A DNA stretch of 64,000 nucleotides from Paraburkholderia aromaticivorans (GTDB lineage Bacteria > Pseudomonadota > Gammaproteobacteria > Burkholderiales > Burkholderiaceae), in the NCBI RefSeq assembly GCF_012689525.1, contig NZ_CP051516.1, forward strand, positions 434,001 through 498,000. The letters run 5' to 3'. A program made the translations under genes and the position numbers. The notes beneath the pieces were generated by a model. It had not been told where the DNA came from and did not search any database. It saw nothing but the letters and a program-made list of their open reading frames with translations. This document shows, piece by piece, positions 22,614 through 32,336 of this stretch (within the stretch, counting starts at the first letter, position 1; each line of letters starts with the position of its first letter).

Positions 22614-24137
22614 TCAAGCGAGAAACAGGCGATACACCGGGTTCTGCGTCTCTTCCCAGTTCGGATAGCCGAGCGTGGCGAGAAACTTGTCGAACGCCTC
22701 GTTCTCGGTTTCGGGCACCTGGATGCCGACCAGAATCGAGCTGTAGTCCGCGCCCTGGTTCCGATAGTGGAACAGGCTGATATTCCAGTTCGGGGCCATC
22801 GACGAAAGGAATTTCATCAGCGCGCCCGGCCGCTCGGGAAACTCGAAACGGAACAGACGTTCGTCGTGCGCGAGCGGCGAGCGTCCGCCGACCATGTAGC
22901 GGATGTGCTGCTTGGAGAGTTCGTCAAAAGTCAGATCGACGGTGGCGAAGCCGTGCGCTTCGAATGCGCCCGCGATCTGTGCCGACTCGCTGCGATTCCT
23001 GATCTGCACGCCCACGAAGATATGGGCGGAGTTCGCATCCGCAATACGGTAGTTGAATTCGGTGACGCTGCGTGTGCCCAGCAGTTCGCAAAAACGGCGG
23101 AAACTGCCACGCTCTTCGGGGATCGTCACGGCGAACACCGCTTCGCGTGCTTCGCCGACTTCGGCGCGCTCGGCCACGAAGCGCATGCGGTCGAAGTTCA
23201 TGTTAGCGCCCGACGTGATCGCGATCAGCGTCTGGTTTTCGATGCCTTCGCGCTCCGCATACTGCTTGGCTCCTGCGACGGCCAGGGAGCCCGCGGGCTC
23301 CAGCACGCTGCGGGTGTCCTGGAAGACGTCCTTGATCGCGGCGCACAGCGCGTCAGTATTCACGAGCAGCACGTCGTCGAGATATTCCCTGCACAGGCGG
23401 AAGGTTTCTTCACCAACGAGCTTCACCGCTGTGCCGTCCGAGAACAGACCGACCTCGCTCAATGTGACCCGCTCGCCGGCTTTCAGCGACGCGGCCATCG
23501 CGCACGAATCATCGGTTTGCACGCCGATCACCTTGATCTCGGGGCGCACGGATTTCACGTACGCGGCGACGCCCGCCGCGAGTCCACCACCGCCGATCGG
23601 CACGAAGATCGCGTGAATCGGCCCCTGATGCTGGCTGAGAATTTCCATCGCGACCGTGCCCTGGCCGGCGATCACATACGGATCATCGAACGGATGCACG
23701 AAGGTCAGGTCACGCTCTTCCTGCAGCTTCACCGCGTGGCCATAGGCGTCGCTATACGATTCGCCGAACTGCACCACCTCGACGGTCGGGCCGCCGTGCG
23801 CGCGCACCGCATCGACCTTCACCTGCGGCGTAGTCACCGGCACCACGATGATCGCCTTCACGCCCATACGCGCCGCCGACAAAGCCACGCCCTGCGCATG
23901 ATTGCCCGCCGATGCGGTGATCACGCCGCGCTCCAGCGCCTCGGCCGGAATATGCGCCATCTTGTTGTACGCGCCGCGCACCTTGAACGAGAACACCGGC
24001 TGGTTGTCCTCGCGCTTCAGATAGACCGGATTGCGCAGACGTGCCGACAGATTCGGTGCGCGTTCGAGTTCGGTCTCGCGGGCCACGTCGTAGACGCGCG
24101 CGGTCAGGGTTTTTTTCAGGTAGTCGTGGGAAGCCAT
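22614..24137 (-). CDS. ilvA: threonine dehydratase, biosynthetic
   Basis: A 507-residue biosynthetic threonine dehydratase, the first step of isoleucine synthesis (L-threonine to 2-oxobutanoate plus ammonia). The PLP lysine lies in QPVFSFKVRGAYNKM, followed by SAGNHAQGVALSA and the phosphate-binding loop VPIGGGGLAAGVAAY. The C-terminal 170 residues hold two ACT-like regulatory domains (RGSFRRFCELLGTRSVTEFN and PERPGALMKFLSS), as in the isoleucine-inhibited form rather than the short catabolic TdcB. The ATG at 24137 matches the family N-terminus. It heads a minus-strand operon with the nucleotidase and queF. Its reaction releases enamine intermediates of the type removed by RidA, encoded nearby. 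Confidence 0.95.
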   Translation of the reverse strand: MASHDYLKKTLTARVYDVARETELERAPNLSARLRNPVYLKREDNQPVFSFKVRGAYNKMAHIPAEALERGVITASAGNHAQGVALSAARMGVKAIIVVPVTTPQVKVDAVRAHGGPTVEVVQFGESYSDAYGHAVKLQEERDLTFVHPFDDPYVIAGQGTVAMEILSQHQGPIHAIFVPIGGGGLAAGVAAYVKSVRPEIKVIGVQTDDSCAMAASLKAGERVTLSEVGLFSDGTAVKLVGEETFRLCREYLDDVLLVNTDALCAAIKDVFQDTRSVLEPAGSLAVAGAKQYAEREGIENQTLIAITSGANMNFDRMRFVAERAEVGEAREAVFAVTIPEERGSFRRFCELLGTRSVTEFNYRIADANSAHIFVGVQIRNRSESAQIAGAFEAHGFATVDLTFDELSKQHIRYMVGGRSPLAHDERLFRFEFPERPGALMKFLSSMAPNWNISLFHYRNQGADYSSILVGIQVPETENEAFDKFLATLGYPNWEETQNPVYRLFLA

Positions 24138-24641
24138 GCGGGTGGCGCGGAGCGCTTGGTGAGACGGGAAAGGGTCAATGATAGCGCCAACGGTGTACGC
24201 TCAGGCCCTCGGCTGACGCAACGGCGCCGCGCCGCACAATGCTGCCCGACCGTTCGGTTGATGAATCCCGGCTGTGGGCTCTCCCTTGCGATTCGCCCCG
24301 AAAGTGCCTAAACCCTCGCCGCTGTTCCGACTTCAGCCGTCAACGCGTGGTGGGATGATGCGGTAGAATTCCATTTTGGAATAAGGATCGGAAGATGCAC
24401 TGGCAGCCTCGGATCGCCCACTTGATGCCCGCCCCGCGTGAGTCTTGCCCCGCGGCGGAGCGTCACGTCCGCCACGCACGATCGTGTAGCTATATCTGAG
24501 TGCCGCGAAGCGACCGGTGTGGGTTTGGCCATCGGTCGTGCTTCGCTCCCCAAGAAGATTTCCAGCATTGCGCGCCACGCGCGCCGTCAGCCGACGCCTC
24601 ATCGATGAGCGCGCCCGGTTGACCTACCGAGTCGTCCGAAC
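24138..24641. other. divergent intergenic region between ilvA and the FAD/Fe-S gene
   Basis: About 500 bases separate two divergent genes. The only notable signals are an inverted repeat ATTCC-ATTTT-GGAAT (24368-24382) overlapping a TAGAAT (24364-24369) that resembles a plus-strand -10 box. A 34-codon open frame at 24395-24499 has a moderate ribosome binding site but no recognisable product. No RNA gene or riboswitch was recognised. Confidence 0.4.
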
Positions 24642-27600
24642 ATGAACGCACCTCAAGTTTTCGATCCGCACGGCGCCGCCACCACGGTGGCTGCCGATCC
24701 AGAAGCGCGTCTGCGCGAAATTCCCTACAACTACACGTCGTTTTCCGATCGCGAAATCGTTATCCGCCTGCTCGGCGACGAAGCGTGGGCCGTGTTGGCC
24801 GAATTGCGCGCGGAACGCCGCACCGGCCGCTCGGCACGGATGTTGTATGAAGTGCTCGGCGACATCTGGGTGGTGCGCCGCAATCCTTACCTGCAAGACG
24901 ACCTGCTCGACAACCCGAAGCGCCGCGCAATGCTGATCGAGGCGCTGCATCACCGTTTGAGCGAGATCGAGAAGCGCCGCCGCGCCGATCTGACCGAACA
25001 CGGCGATGAAGCGGGCGTGGACCGCGCCGCGCGTGTCGAAACGCTGGTTCAGGCCGCGCGCCGCGCCGTCGACCAATTCGCCAGCGAATTCCAGAAGACC
25101 TACGATCTGCGCAAGCGTGCGACCAAGGTGCTGGGCAAGGTCACGGAAAAGGACAACATCAAGTTCGACGGCCTGTCCCGCGTCTCGCACGTGACCGACG
25201 CGACCGACTGGCGGGTCGAATACCCGTTCGTCGTGCTCACGCCGGATACCGAAGCCGAGATCGCCGGCATGATCAAGGCGTGTTTCGAACTCGGTCTGAC
25301 CGTGATTCCGCGCGGAGGCGGCACGGGCTACACGGGCGGCGCGGTGCCGCTCACGCCGTTCTCGGCCGTCATCAACACTGAAAAGCTCGAACAGCTCGGC
25401 GCGGTCGAAATGACCGAACTGCCGGGCGTCGACCGTAAAGTCGCGACGATTTTCTCCGGCGCGGGCGTGGTCACGCGTCGCGTGACCGAAGCGGCCGAAC
25501 AGGCCGGCTTCGTGTTCGCCGTCGACCCGACGTCGCTGGATGCATCGTGCGTGGGCGGCAACGTCGCGATGAACGCGGGCGGCAAGAAAGCGGTGTTGTG
25601 GGGCACGGCGCTCGACAATCTCGCCTGGTGGCGCATGGTCGACCCGGAAGGGAACTGGCTCGAAGTCACGCGCCTCGAGCACAACATGGGCAAGATTCAC
25701 GACATCGAAGTCGCGCGTTTCGAGCTCAAATGGTTCGACGGCAACTACGCGCCGGGCGAGAAGCTGCTGCGCACGGAAGCGCTCGACATCAAGGGCCGCG
25801 TGTTCCGTAAGGAAGGTCTCGGCAAGGACGTCACGGACAAATTCCTCGCCGGTTTGCCGGGCGTTCAGAAAGAAGGTTGCGACGGGCTCATCACGTCCGC
25901 GCGCTGGGTGCTGCACAAGATGCCGGCGCACACGCGCACCGTCTGCCTCGAATTCTTCGGCCAGGCGCGCGACGCGATTCCGAGCATCGTCGAAATCAAG
26001 GATTACCTGTTCGAGACGTCGAAGCAGGGCGGCGCGATTCTCGCCGGCCTGGAGCATCTGGACGAGCGCTATCTGCGCGCGGTCGGCTATGCGACCAAGA
26101 GCAAACGCAACGCGTTTCCGAAGATGGTGCTGATCGGCGACATCGTCGGCAACGATGCGGATGCGGTCGCGCAGGCCACCTCGGAAGTCGTGCGCATGGC
26201 CAACGGCAAGAGCGGCGAAGGCTTCGTCGCGGTCAACGCCGAGGCGCGCAAGCGCTTCTGGCTCGACCGCAGCCGCACGGCGGCGATCGCGAAACACACC
26301 AACGCCTTCAAGATCAACGAAGACGTGGTGATCCCGCTCGACCGCATGGGCGAGTACACGGACGGAATTGAGCGCATCAACATCGAGCTGTCGATCAAGA
26401 ACAAGCTGCAACTGGTGGATGCGCTCGAAGCGTTCTTCCAGGGCGGCAAGCTGCCGCTCGGCAAGAGCGACGACGCCAACGAAATTCCGAGCGCCGAGCT
26501 GCTCGAAGATCGCGTGCAGCAGGCGCTCGATCTGCTCAAGCGCGTGCGCACGCGCTGGGAATTCCTGCGCGACAAGCTCGACCTGTCGCTGCGCGAGGCG
26601 CAACACTATCTGGTCGGTCTCGGCTACGAAGCGCTGGCGGAGAAGTTCGCCGACCGCGCCGACGCGCAGCCCGACGCGACCGTGTTCCATGTCACGCAGG
26701 ACCGTACGATTCGCGTGTCGTGGAAGCAGGAAATTCGCGCTGAACTGCGGCAGATCTTCAACGGCGGCGAGTTCAAGCCGATCCTCGACGAAGCCCAGGC
26801 GGTCCACAAGCAGGTGTTGCGTGGCCGCGTGTTCGTCGCGCTGCACATGCACGCGGGCGACGGCAACGTCCACACGAACCTGCCGGTCAACTCCGACAAC
26901 TACGAGATGTTGCAGGACGCCCACAAGGCGGTCGCGCGCATCATGAAGCTGGCGCGTTCGCTCGACGGCGTGATTTCCGGCGAGCACGGCATCGGCATCA
27001 CCAAGCTCGAATTCCTGACAGAAGACGAGATCAGCGAATTCCGCCAGTACAAGCAGCGCGTCGATCCGCATGGCCGCTTCAACGCGGGCAAGCTGCTCGA
27101 AGGCGCCGACCTGCGCAACGCCTATACGCCGAGCTTCGGCCTGATGGGCTATGAATCGCTGATCATGCAGCAGTCCGACATCGGCGCGATTTCCGAGTCG
27201 ATCAAGGACTGCTTGCGCTGCGGCAAGTGCAAGCCGGTGTGCGCGACCCACGTGCCGCGCGCGAACCTGCTGTACAGCCCGCGCAACAAGATTCTCGCCA
27301 CCTCGCTGCTGGTCGAGGCGTTCCTGTACGAGGAACAGACCCGCCGCGGCGTGTCGATCAAGCACTGGGACGAGTTCAACGACGTCGCGGATCACTGCAC
27401 CGTCTGCCACAAATGCGTGACGCCGTGTCCGGTGAAGATCGACTTCGGCGACGTGACCATGAACATGCGCAACCTGCTGCGCAAGATGGGCAAGAAGAAG
27501 TTCAATCCGGGCAACGCGGCCGGCATGTTCTTCCTCAACGCGACCAACCCGCAGACCATCAACCTCGCGCGCACCGCGATGATGGGCGTCGGCTACAAGG

Positions 27601-28736
27601 CGCAGCGCCTCGGCAACGAAGTGCTGAAGAAGTTCACGAAGAAGCAGACGGCGCACCCGCCGGCAACGGTCGGCAAGCCGCCGGTCACGCAGCAGGTGAT
27701 CCACTTCATGAACAAGAAGATGCCGGGCAATCTGCCGAAGAAGACCGCGCGCGCGTTGCTCGATATCGAGGACAACAAGATCGTCCCGATCATCCGCAAT
27801 CCGAAGACGACCACCGCCGACACGGAAGCGGTGTTCTACTTCCCGGGTTGCGGCTCCGAGCGGTTGTTCTCGCAGGTCGGTCTCGCCACCCAGGCCATGC
27901 TGTGGGAAGCAGGCGTGCAAACCGTGCTGCCGCCGGGCTATCTGTGCTGCGGCTATCCGCAACGCGGTTCGGGCCAGTACGACAAGGCCGAGCAGATCGT
28001 CACGGATAATCGCGTGCTGTTCCACCGCGTCGCCAATACGCTGAACTACCTCGACATCAAGACGGTGGTGGTGTCGTGCGGCACGTGCTACGACCAGCTC
28101 GCCGGTTACGAATTCGAGAAGATCTTCCCGGGCTGCCGGATCATCGACATTCACGAGTTTCTGCTTGAGAAAGGCATCAAGCTCGACGGCGTGAACGGCG
28201 TGCGCTACATGTACCACGACCCGTGCCACACGCCGATCAAGACGATGGACCCGGTCAAGCTCGTCAATCAGTTGATGGGCTCGGAGAAGGACGGCTACAA
28301 GATCGAGAAGAACGATCGCTGCTGTGGCGAATCCGGCACACTCGCGGTCACGCGTCCGGATATTTCGACGCAGGTCCGCTTCCGCAAGGAAGAGGAGATC
28401 CGCAAGGGCGCGGCGAAACTGCGCGGCATTCCGGTCGCCGCCGAAGCAGGCGCGAACGGGATCAATCCGGCCAACGCATCGGCCGGCTCGGCGGGTGCGC
28501 CGAACGGCTCCGTGCTCAAGGCTGGCGACGGCCCGCAGCCGAAGGGCGCCACCGACGTGAAGATCCTCACGAGCTGCCCGTCCTGCCTGCAGGGTCTGTC
28601 GCGCTACAACGAAGATGCGGGCATCGAGGCGGATTACATCGTCGTCGAGATGGCACGTCACGTGCTCGGTGAAGACTGGATGGTCGACTACGTACAACGT
28701 GCGAACAATGGCGGAATCGAGCGCGTGCTGGTTTAA
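24642..28736 (+). CDS. large FAD-linked / Fe-S oxidoreductase (DUF3683, YdiJ-like)
   Basis: A 1364-residue fusion protein. Residues about 1-185 match the DUF3683 extension. A FAD-binding (VAO/PCMH-type) domain follows with [19 protein letters not shown] and, later, the C-terminal FAD-oxidase region with [18 protein letters not shown] and [10 protein letters not shown]. Two ferredoxin-type motifs are present, [11 protein letters not shown] near 857-867 and [11 protein letters not shown] near 919-929. The C-terminus holds two cysteine-rich CCG domains ([18 protein letters not shown]; then [15 protein letters not shown]). The core resembles D-2-hydroxyacid dehydrogenases such as E. coli YdiJ and FAD-type D-lactate dehydrogenases, oxidising a D-hydroxy acid and passing electrons through Fe-S clusters. 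Substrate is not proven. The HIT gene follows 34 bases after its stop. Confidence 0.93.
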   Translation: MNAPQVFDPHGAATTVAADPEARLREIPYNYTSFSDREIVIRLLGDEAWAVLAELRAERRTGRSARMLYEVLGDIWVVRRNPYLQDDLLDNPKRRAMLIEALHHRLSEIEKRRRADLTEHGDEAGVDRAARVETLVQAARRAVDQFASEFQKTYDLRKRATKVLGKVTEKDNIKFDGLSRVSHVTDATDWRVEYPFVVLTPDTEAEIAGMIKACFELGLTVIPRGGGTGYTGGAVPLTPFSAVINTEKLEQLGAVEMTELPGVDRKVATIFSGAGVVTRRVTEAAEQAGFVFAVDPTSLDASCVGGNVAMNAGGKKAVLWGTALDNLAWWRMVDPEGNWLEVTRLEHNMGKIHDIEVARFELKWFDGNYAPGEKLLRTEALDIKGRVFRKEGLGKDVTDKFLAGLPGVQKEGCDGLITSARWVLHKMPAHTRTVCLEFFGQARDAIPSIVEIKDYLFETSKQGGAILAGLEHLDERYLRAVGYATKSKRNAFPKMVLIGDIVGNDADAVAQATSEVVRMANGKSGEGFVAVNAEARKRFWLDRSRTAAIAKHTNAFKINEDVVIPLDRMGEYTDGIERINIELSIKNKLQLVDALEAFFQGGKLPLGKSDDANEIPSAELLEDRVQQALDLLKRVRTRWEFLRDKLDLSLREAQHYLVGLGYEALAEKFADRADAQPDATVFHVTQDRTIRVSWKQEIRAELRQIFNGGEFKPILDEAQAVHKQVLRGRVFVALHMHAGDGNVHTNLPVNSDNYEMLQDAHKAVARIMKLARSLDGVISGEHGIGITKLEFLTEDEISEFRQYKQRVDPHGRFNAGKLLEGADLRNAYTPSFGLMGYESLIMQQSDIGAISESIKDCLRCGKCKPVCATHVPRANLLYSPRNKILATSLLVEAFLYEEQTRRGVSIKHWDEFNDVADHCTVCHKCVTPCPVKIDFGDVTMNMRNLLRKMGKKKFNPGNAAGMFFLNATNPQTINLARTAMMGVGYKAQRLGNEVLKKFTKKQTAHPPATVGKPPVTQQVIHFMNKKMPGNLPKKTARALLDIEDNKIVPIIRNPKTTTADTEAVFYFPGCGSERLFSQVGLATQAMLWEAGVQTVLPPGYLCCGYPQRGSGQYDKAEQIVTDNRVLFHRVANTLNYLDIKTVVVSCGTCYDQLAGYEFEKIFPGCRIIDIHEFLLEKGIKLDGVNGVRYMYHDPCHTPIKTMDPVKLVNQLMGSEKDGYKIEKNDRCCGESGTLAVTRPDISTQVRFRKEEEIRKGAAKLRGIPVAAEAGANGINPANASAGSAGAPNGSVLKAGDGPQPKGATDVKILTSCPSCLQGLSRYNEDAGIEADYIVVEMARHVLGEDWMVDYVQRANNGGIERVLV

Positions 28737-28770
28737 TGGCACGACTGACGATTTTTGCCTGAGGACGACG

Positions 28771-29199
28771 ATGGATTGCGTTTTTTGCCGTGAAGATGGC
28801 GGCGATGTGCTGTGGCACGACGACACCTTGCGTGTCGTCCTCGCCGATGAACACGATTATCCGGGCTTTTGCCGGGTCATCTGGAACAAGCATGTGGCCG
28901 AGTTTTCCGACCTCGACGGAAACGACCGCGATCGCGTGATGAAGGCCGTGTACGCGGTCGAGCGCGCGATCCGGCGCATCCTTGTCCCGGTCAAGGTGAA
29001 CCTGGCGAGCCTTGGCAACCAGGTGCCGCACGTGCACTGGCATGTGATTCCGCGTTTTTCGAACGACGCTCATTTTCCGCTGCCCATCTGGGCACCGCGC
29101 CAGCGCACGGTGTCCGAAGCCATGCTGTCGTCGCGCCGCGCGCAAGCTACCTTGCTGCGCGAAGCGGTGCGGCAGGAAATCGAACAGGCGCTGGGTTGA
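28771..29199 (+). CDS. HIT-family nucleotide hydrolase
   Basis: A 142-residue histidine-triad protein. The active-site motif HVHWHVIPRF (H-x-H-x-H) is intact, and MDCVFCRED at the start is the usual HIT N-terminus, with cysteines that may bind zinc. Members hydrolyse nucleotide phosphoramidates or dinucleoside polyphosphates. The ATG at 28771 follows GAGGACGACG; a longer upstream frame runs into the previous gene and lacks family similarity. It starts 34 bases after the FAD/Fe-S gene and precedes a DUF971 gene by 79 bases, so the genes may form one operon with ubiE. Confidence 0.93.
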   Translation: MDCVFCREDGGDVLWHDDTLRVVLADEHDYPGFCRVIWNKHVAEFSDLDGNDRDRVMKAVYAVERAIRRILVPVKVNLASLGNQVPHVHWHVIPRFSNDAHFPLPIWAPRQRTVSEAMLSSRRAQATLLREAVRQEIEQALG

Positions 29200-29278
29200 G
29201 CGCCTGCGCACCTGGCGCGTCGCGTGAGCCGTGCGAGGGAGCAGGAAAACTTGAGACGGCGTTTTCTATGAGGTCAAT

Positions 29279-29692
29279 ATGAGTGGACTGACTCCCGATA
29301 CTCCGGTGCCGACCGGCGTGGTCGTGCATTCCAAATCGCGTGTGCTCGAATTGCAGTACGCAAACGGCGAATCGTATCGGCTGCCGTTCGAACTGCTGCG
29401 CGTGTATTCGCCGTCGGCGGAAGTGATGGGCCACGGGCCCGGCCAGGAAACTTTGCAGACCGGCAAGCGCGAGGTGACGATCACGATGATCGAAGGCGTC
29501 GGCAACTATGCGCTGCAGCCGACTTTCTCCGATGGACACGCCACCGGCATCTATTCCTGGGACCTGCTGTACGACATGGCCGTGCGTCAGGATGAACTCT
29601 GGCGCGGCTATCTCGCCAAACTTCAGGCGGCCGGCGTCGACCGCGATACGCCGATGGTTCAAGCCGGCGCTGCGCACGGCCACTGTCACTGA
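29279..29692 (+). CDS. DUF971 protein with His/Cys-rich tail
   Basis: A 137-residue protein of the DUF971 family, which is similar to the N-terminal domain of gamma-butyrobetaine hydroxylases. Recognisable parts are [31 protein letters not shown] and the conserved [20 protein letters not shown]. The C-terminus ends in AAHGHCH, an unusual His/Cys cluster that could bind a metal. Family members are often found near ubiquinone or Fe-S genes; here it is directly upstream of ubiE. Some homologues have been connected to Fe-S biology, but function here is unknown. GAGG precedes the ATG. Confidence 0.9.
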   Translation: MSGLTPDTPVPTGVVVHSKSRVLELQYANGESYRLPFELLRVYSPSAEVMGHGPGQETLQTGKREVTITMIEGVGNYALQPTFSDGHATGIYSWDLLYDMAVRQDELWRGYLAKLQAAGVDRDTPMVQAGAAHGHCH

Positions 29693-29759
29693 TACGATTC
29701 GCCCCGAACGCCGCACTGATGCGGCGCAACATTTCAGAATACGCGAAAGGACGAGCGCG

Positions 29760-30491
29760 ATGAGCAAAACCCACTTCGGCTTTCAATCGGTCGACGAACA
29801 GGACAAGGCGGAGAAGGTGGCGGGCGTGTTCCACTCGGTTGCCGCCAACTACGACTTGATGAACGACCTGATGTCGGGCGGGTTGCACCGGGCGTGGAAG
29901 ATGTTCACGATCGCCCAGGCCAACGTGCGGCCGGGCTACAAGGTGCTCGACATCGCGGGCGGCACGGGCGATCTGTCGAAGGCGTTCGCGAAGCAGGCGG
30001 GTGAAACCGGCGAAGTCTGGCACACCGACATCAATGAATCGATGCTGCGCGTGGGCCGCGACCGTCTGCTGGACAAGGGTGTGATCACGCCGGCGCTGCT
30101 TTGCGACGCCGAGAAAATCCCCTTTCCGGACAATTACTTCGACGTGGTCACGGTGGCATTCGGCTTGCGCAACATGACGCACAAGGACGTGGCGCTGGCG
30201 GAAATGCGGCGCGTGCTGAAACCGGCAGGGCGCCTGCTGGTGCTGGAGTTTTCGAAGGTGTGGGATCCGCTCAAGAAGGTCTACGACGTCTATTCTTTTA
30301 AGGTGTTGCCGTGGTTGGGCGAACGCTTTGCGAAAGATGCCGAGAGCTACCAATACCTCGCGGAATCGATCCGGATGCATCCGGACCAGGAAACTTTGAA
30401 AACAATGATGGAACAAGCAGGCCTGGACGGCGTCAAATATTACAATTTGTCAGCTGGCGTGGTAGCTTTACATGTGGGGACCAAATACTAG
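29760..30491 (+). CDS. ubiE: ubiquinone/menaquinone C-methyltransferase
   Basis: A 243-residue SAM-dependent methyltransferase, the standard UbiE length. Signature parts are [20 protein letters not shown] (UbiE signature 1), the SAM-binding loop [12 protein letters not shown], and the second signature [20 protein letters not shown]. It adds the C-methyl group to demethoxyubiquinol (and, where present, demethylmenaquinol) on the membrane surface. The ATG at 29760 follows GAAAGGACGAGC. Downstream, a Tim44-domain gene separates it from ubiJ and ubiB, an order usually contiguous in related bacteria. Confidence 0.96.
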   Translation: MSKTHFGFQSVDEQDKAEKVAGVFHSVAANYDLMNDLMSGGLHRAWKMFTIAQANVRPGYKVLDIAGGTGDLSKAFAKQAGETGEVWHTDINESMLRVGRDRLLDKGVITPALLCDAEKIPFPDNYFDVVTVAFGLRNMTHKDVALAEMRRVLKPAGRLLVLEFSKVWDPLKKVYDVYSFKVLPWLGERFAKDAESYQYLAESIRMHPDQETLKTMMEQAGLDGVKYYNLSAGVVALHVGTKY

Positions 30492-30529
30492 GGTTCCTAA
30501 CCCATCGATTTTTAAAGGAAAGTACGAAA

Positions 30530-31522
30530 ATGTCCGATTCAGGTGTGTTATCTCCCCGTAAGGTTGGGCGATCGCTGGTGAGAAGAATCGGACTGATCGC
30601 GATGGTCGGTCTGATCATGGCCGGCTCCCTCGCTTCGCTCGATGCGGAAGCTCGCCGCATGGGCGGTGGCCGCAGTCTCGGCCGTCAGTCGAATAGCGTG
30701 ACGCAGCAGTCCGCGCCGTCGCAACCTTCCCAAAGCAATCAGGCCATACAGCAGCGCGCGCAGCCGGCACCAGCGCCCGCGCCGACGCCCGCCGCGCAGC
30801 CTAACCGTTCGCGCTGGCTCGGGCCGATCGCCGGTCTGGCGGCGGGCCTCGGCATCGCCGCGTTGCTGTCGCACTTCGGCTTGGGCGGCGCGTTCGCCGG
30901 CGCCATGGCCAATATCATCGTGATTGCGATTATCGCGATGATCGGCATCTGGCTGATCCGCCGCTTCATGGGCCGCAAGCGTGACTCGGCGCAACCGGCG
31001 TACGCGGGCAGTTCGCCGTCGCTCAACTCGGGCGGCACGGGCTACTCGCAGGAACCGCGTTATAGCGCGCCGCCCACCGGCTCGTATGGCGAACCGCAAG
31101 GCAATCCGCAGAGCACGCCGACCGTCAACGCCGCGCCTGTGGTGCCGGCCGGCTTCGACTCGGAAGCGTTCCTGCGCAACGCCAAGGTCTATTTCGTGCG
31201 CCTGCAGGCCGCGTGGGACGTCGGCAACACGGAAGACATCCGAGAATTCACCACGCCGGAAATGTTCGCCGAGGTGAAGGTTGATCTGTCGTCGCGCGGT
31301 GCGGAGACGAATCAGACGGACGTGGTGCAACTGAACGCCGAGCTGCTCGGCGTGGAAGAGCGCGCGAACGAATACTTTGCGAGCGTGCGCTTCTCGGGCC
31401 TGATTCGCGAAGCACCGGGCGCGCCGGCGGAGCCGTTCGTCGAGGTCTGGAACCTGTCGAAGGCGAACCGTCCCGGCGAAGGCTGGCTGCTGGCCGGCAT
31501 CCAGCAAGTGACGCAGCACTGA
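30530..31522 (+). CDS. Tim44-like domain membrane protein
   Basis: A 330-residue protein. A membrane segment or uncleaved signal (VRRIGLIAMVGLIMAGSLAS) near residues 17-37 is followed by a Gln/Pro/Ala-rich linker. Then come two hydrophobic stretches (GLAAGLGIAALLSHFGLGG and ANIIVIAIIAMIGIWLIRRF, about residues 100-147), a second low-complexity linker, and a C-terminal Tim44-like domain from about residue 205 (FDSEAFLRNAKVYFVRLQAA). In bacteria such proteins sit in the inner membrane; the mitochondrial relative helps tether the import motor, but the bacterial role is not established. The ATG follows AAAGGAA. A strong terminator at 31629-31664 closes the unit with ubiE. Confidence 0.9.
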   Translation: MSDSGVLSPRKVGRSLVRRIGLIAMVGLIMAGSLASLDAEARRMGGGRSLGRQSNSVTQQSAPSQPSQSNQAIQQRAQPAPAPAPTPAAQPNRSRWLGPIAGLAAGLGIAALLSHFGLGGAFAGAMANIIVIAIIAMIGIWLIRRFMGRKRDSAQPAYAGSSPSLNSGGTGYSQEPRYSAPPTGSYGEPQGNPQSTPTVNAAPVVPAGFDSEAFLRNAKVYFVRLQAAWDVGNTEDIREFTTPEMFAEVKVDLSSRGAETNQTDVVQLNAELLGVEERANEYFASVRFSGLIREAPGAPAEPFVEVWNLSKANRPGEGWLLAGIQQVTQH

Positions 31523-31628
31523 GACAACAGCGCGACGGCGCCGAGGCAAGGACCCTTTGGCCTGACTTTGCGTCAAACGTTGGCCGTTCGGCATAGCAGG
31601 CCGCGAAGCGAACGGACGTTACAATAGG

Positions 31629-31664
31629 AACCCGCGCGGGCACCTCGCTCGCGCGGGTTTTTTC
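31629..31664 (+). terminator. rho-independent terminator after Tim44-like gene
   Basis: AACCCGCGCG (31629-31638) pairs with CGCGCGGGTT (31650-31659) around an 11-base loop, followed by TTTTTTC. It lies just 12 bases before the ubiJ start. A TACAAT like a -10 box at 31620-31625 immediately precedes the stem, so a ubiJ promoter and this terminator are almost overlaid. Confidence 0.85.
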
Positions 31665-31676
31665 TTGCCACTTTCA

Positions 31677-32321
31677 ATGACCCTCGCCGCCAAGCCCTTC
31701 GCTGCTGCTGTCAATCATCTGCTCGCCCGCGAATCGTGGGCTCGTGAGCGCCTCGCCCCCTACGCGGGCAAGACCGCGAGACTGTCCTGTCCGCCGGTCG
31801 TGTTGATGCTGCTGGTGCAACCGGACGGCTATCTGAGCGCGGTCGCCGCCACCGAGGCACAGCAGTTCGACGTGACCATCTCTGTGCCGTCCGACGCGCT
31901 GCCCGCGTTTGTGCAAGGCGGCCAGGCGGCGGTGATGAAGCATGTGAAGATCGAAGGCGACGCCGAATTCGCCACCGTGATCGCCAAGCTCGCCGAACAT
32001 CTGCGCTGGGAGCCGGAAGAAGACCTGGCCAAGCTCATCGGCGACGGCCCGGCGTGGCGGGTGGCGTCGGTCGTGCGCACGGTCGGCGAACATGTGCAGC
32101 GCACCGGGCGCAATCTGCTCGACACCGCCGCCGAATATTTGCTCGACGAGAATCCGCAACTAGTGCGCCGCGCCGCGCTGGAGGACTTCAACGTCGAACT
32201 GGCTCGCGCGCGCGACGCATTGGCGCGTGTGGAAAAACGCCTCGAGCGTCTTGAACAGAAGGTCGAAGCCCGCGGCGCCAATGCGCCGGGCGGCGCCGCC
32301 ACGTCGCGCGGCACGCGCTAG
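31677..32321 (+). CDS. ubiJ: ubiquinone biosynthesis accessory factor UbiJ
   Basis: A 214-residue protein with an SCP2 sterol-carrier-type domain (about residues 8-120, including FDVTISVPSDALPAF and HVKIEGDAEFATVIAKLAEH) and a C-terminal coiled region (ARARDALARVEKRLERLEQK). In E. coli, UbiJ is a lipid-binding accessory factor of the late ubiquinone steps, working with UbiK. It is followed 15 bases later by ubiB, the usual order. The ATG at 31677 has no clear Shine-Dalgarno sequence and lies 12 bases after a terminator hairpin, so initiation may be near-leaderless or depend on read-through. An upstream TTG is unlikely. Confidence 0.9.
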   Translation: MTLAAKPFAAAVNHLLARESWARERLAPYAGKTARLSCPPVVLMLLVQPDGYLSAVAATEAQQFDVTISVPSDALPAFVQGGQAAVMKHVKIEGDAEFATVIAKLAEHLRWEPEEDLAKLIGDGPAWRVASVVRTVGEHVQRTGRNLLDTAAEYLLDENPQLVRRAALEDFNVELARARDALARVEKRLERLEQKVEARGANAPGGAATSRGTR

Positions 32322-32336
32322 TCACCGGGCACAACT

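Noticed and set aside
24395..24499. 34-codon open frame (MHWQPRIAHLMPAPRESC...) upstream of the FAD/Fe-S gene
   Set aside because: Has AAGGATCGGAAG upstream but no recognisable leader-peptide character such as runs of one amino acid, and no following attenuator was seen.
24624..28826. 1400-codon open frame on the minus strand
   Set aside because: It is antisense to the FAD/Fe-S gene, is rich in Arg/His/Asp/Leu as expected from the complement of GC-rich codons, and has no recognisable domain.
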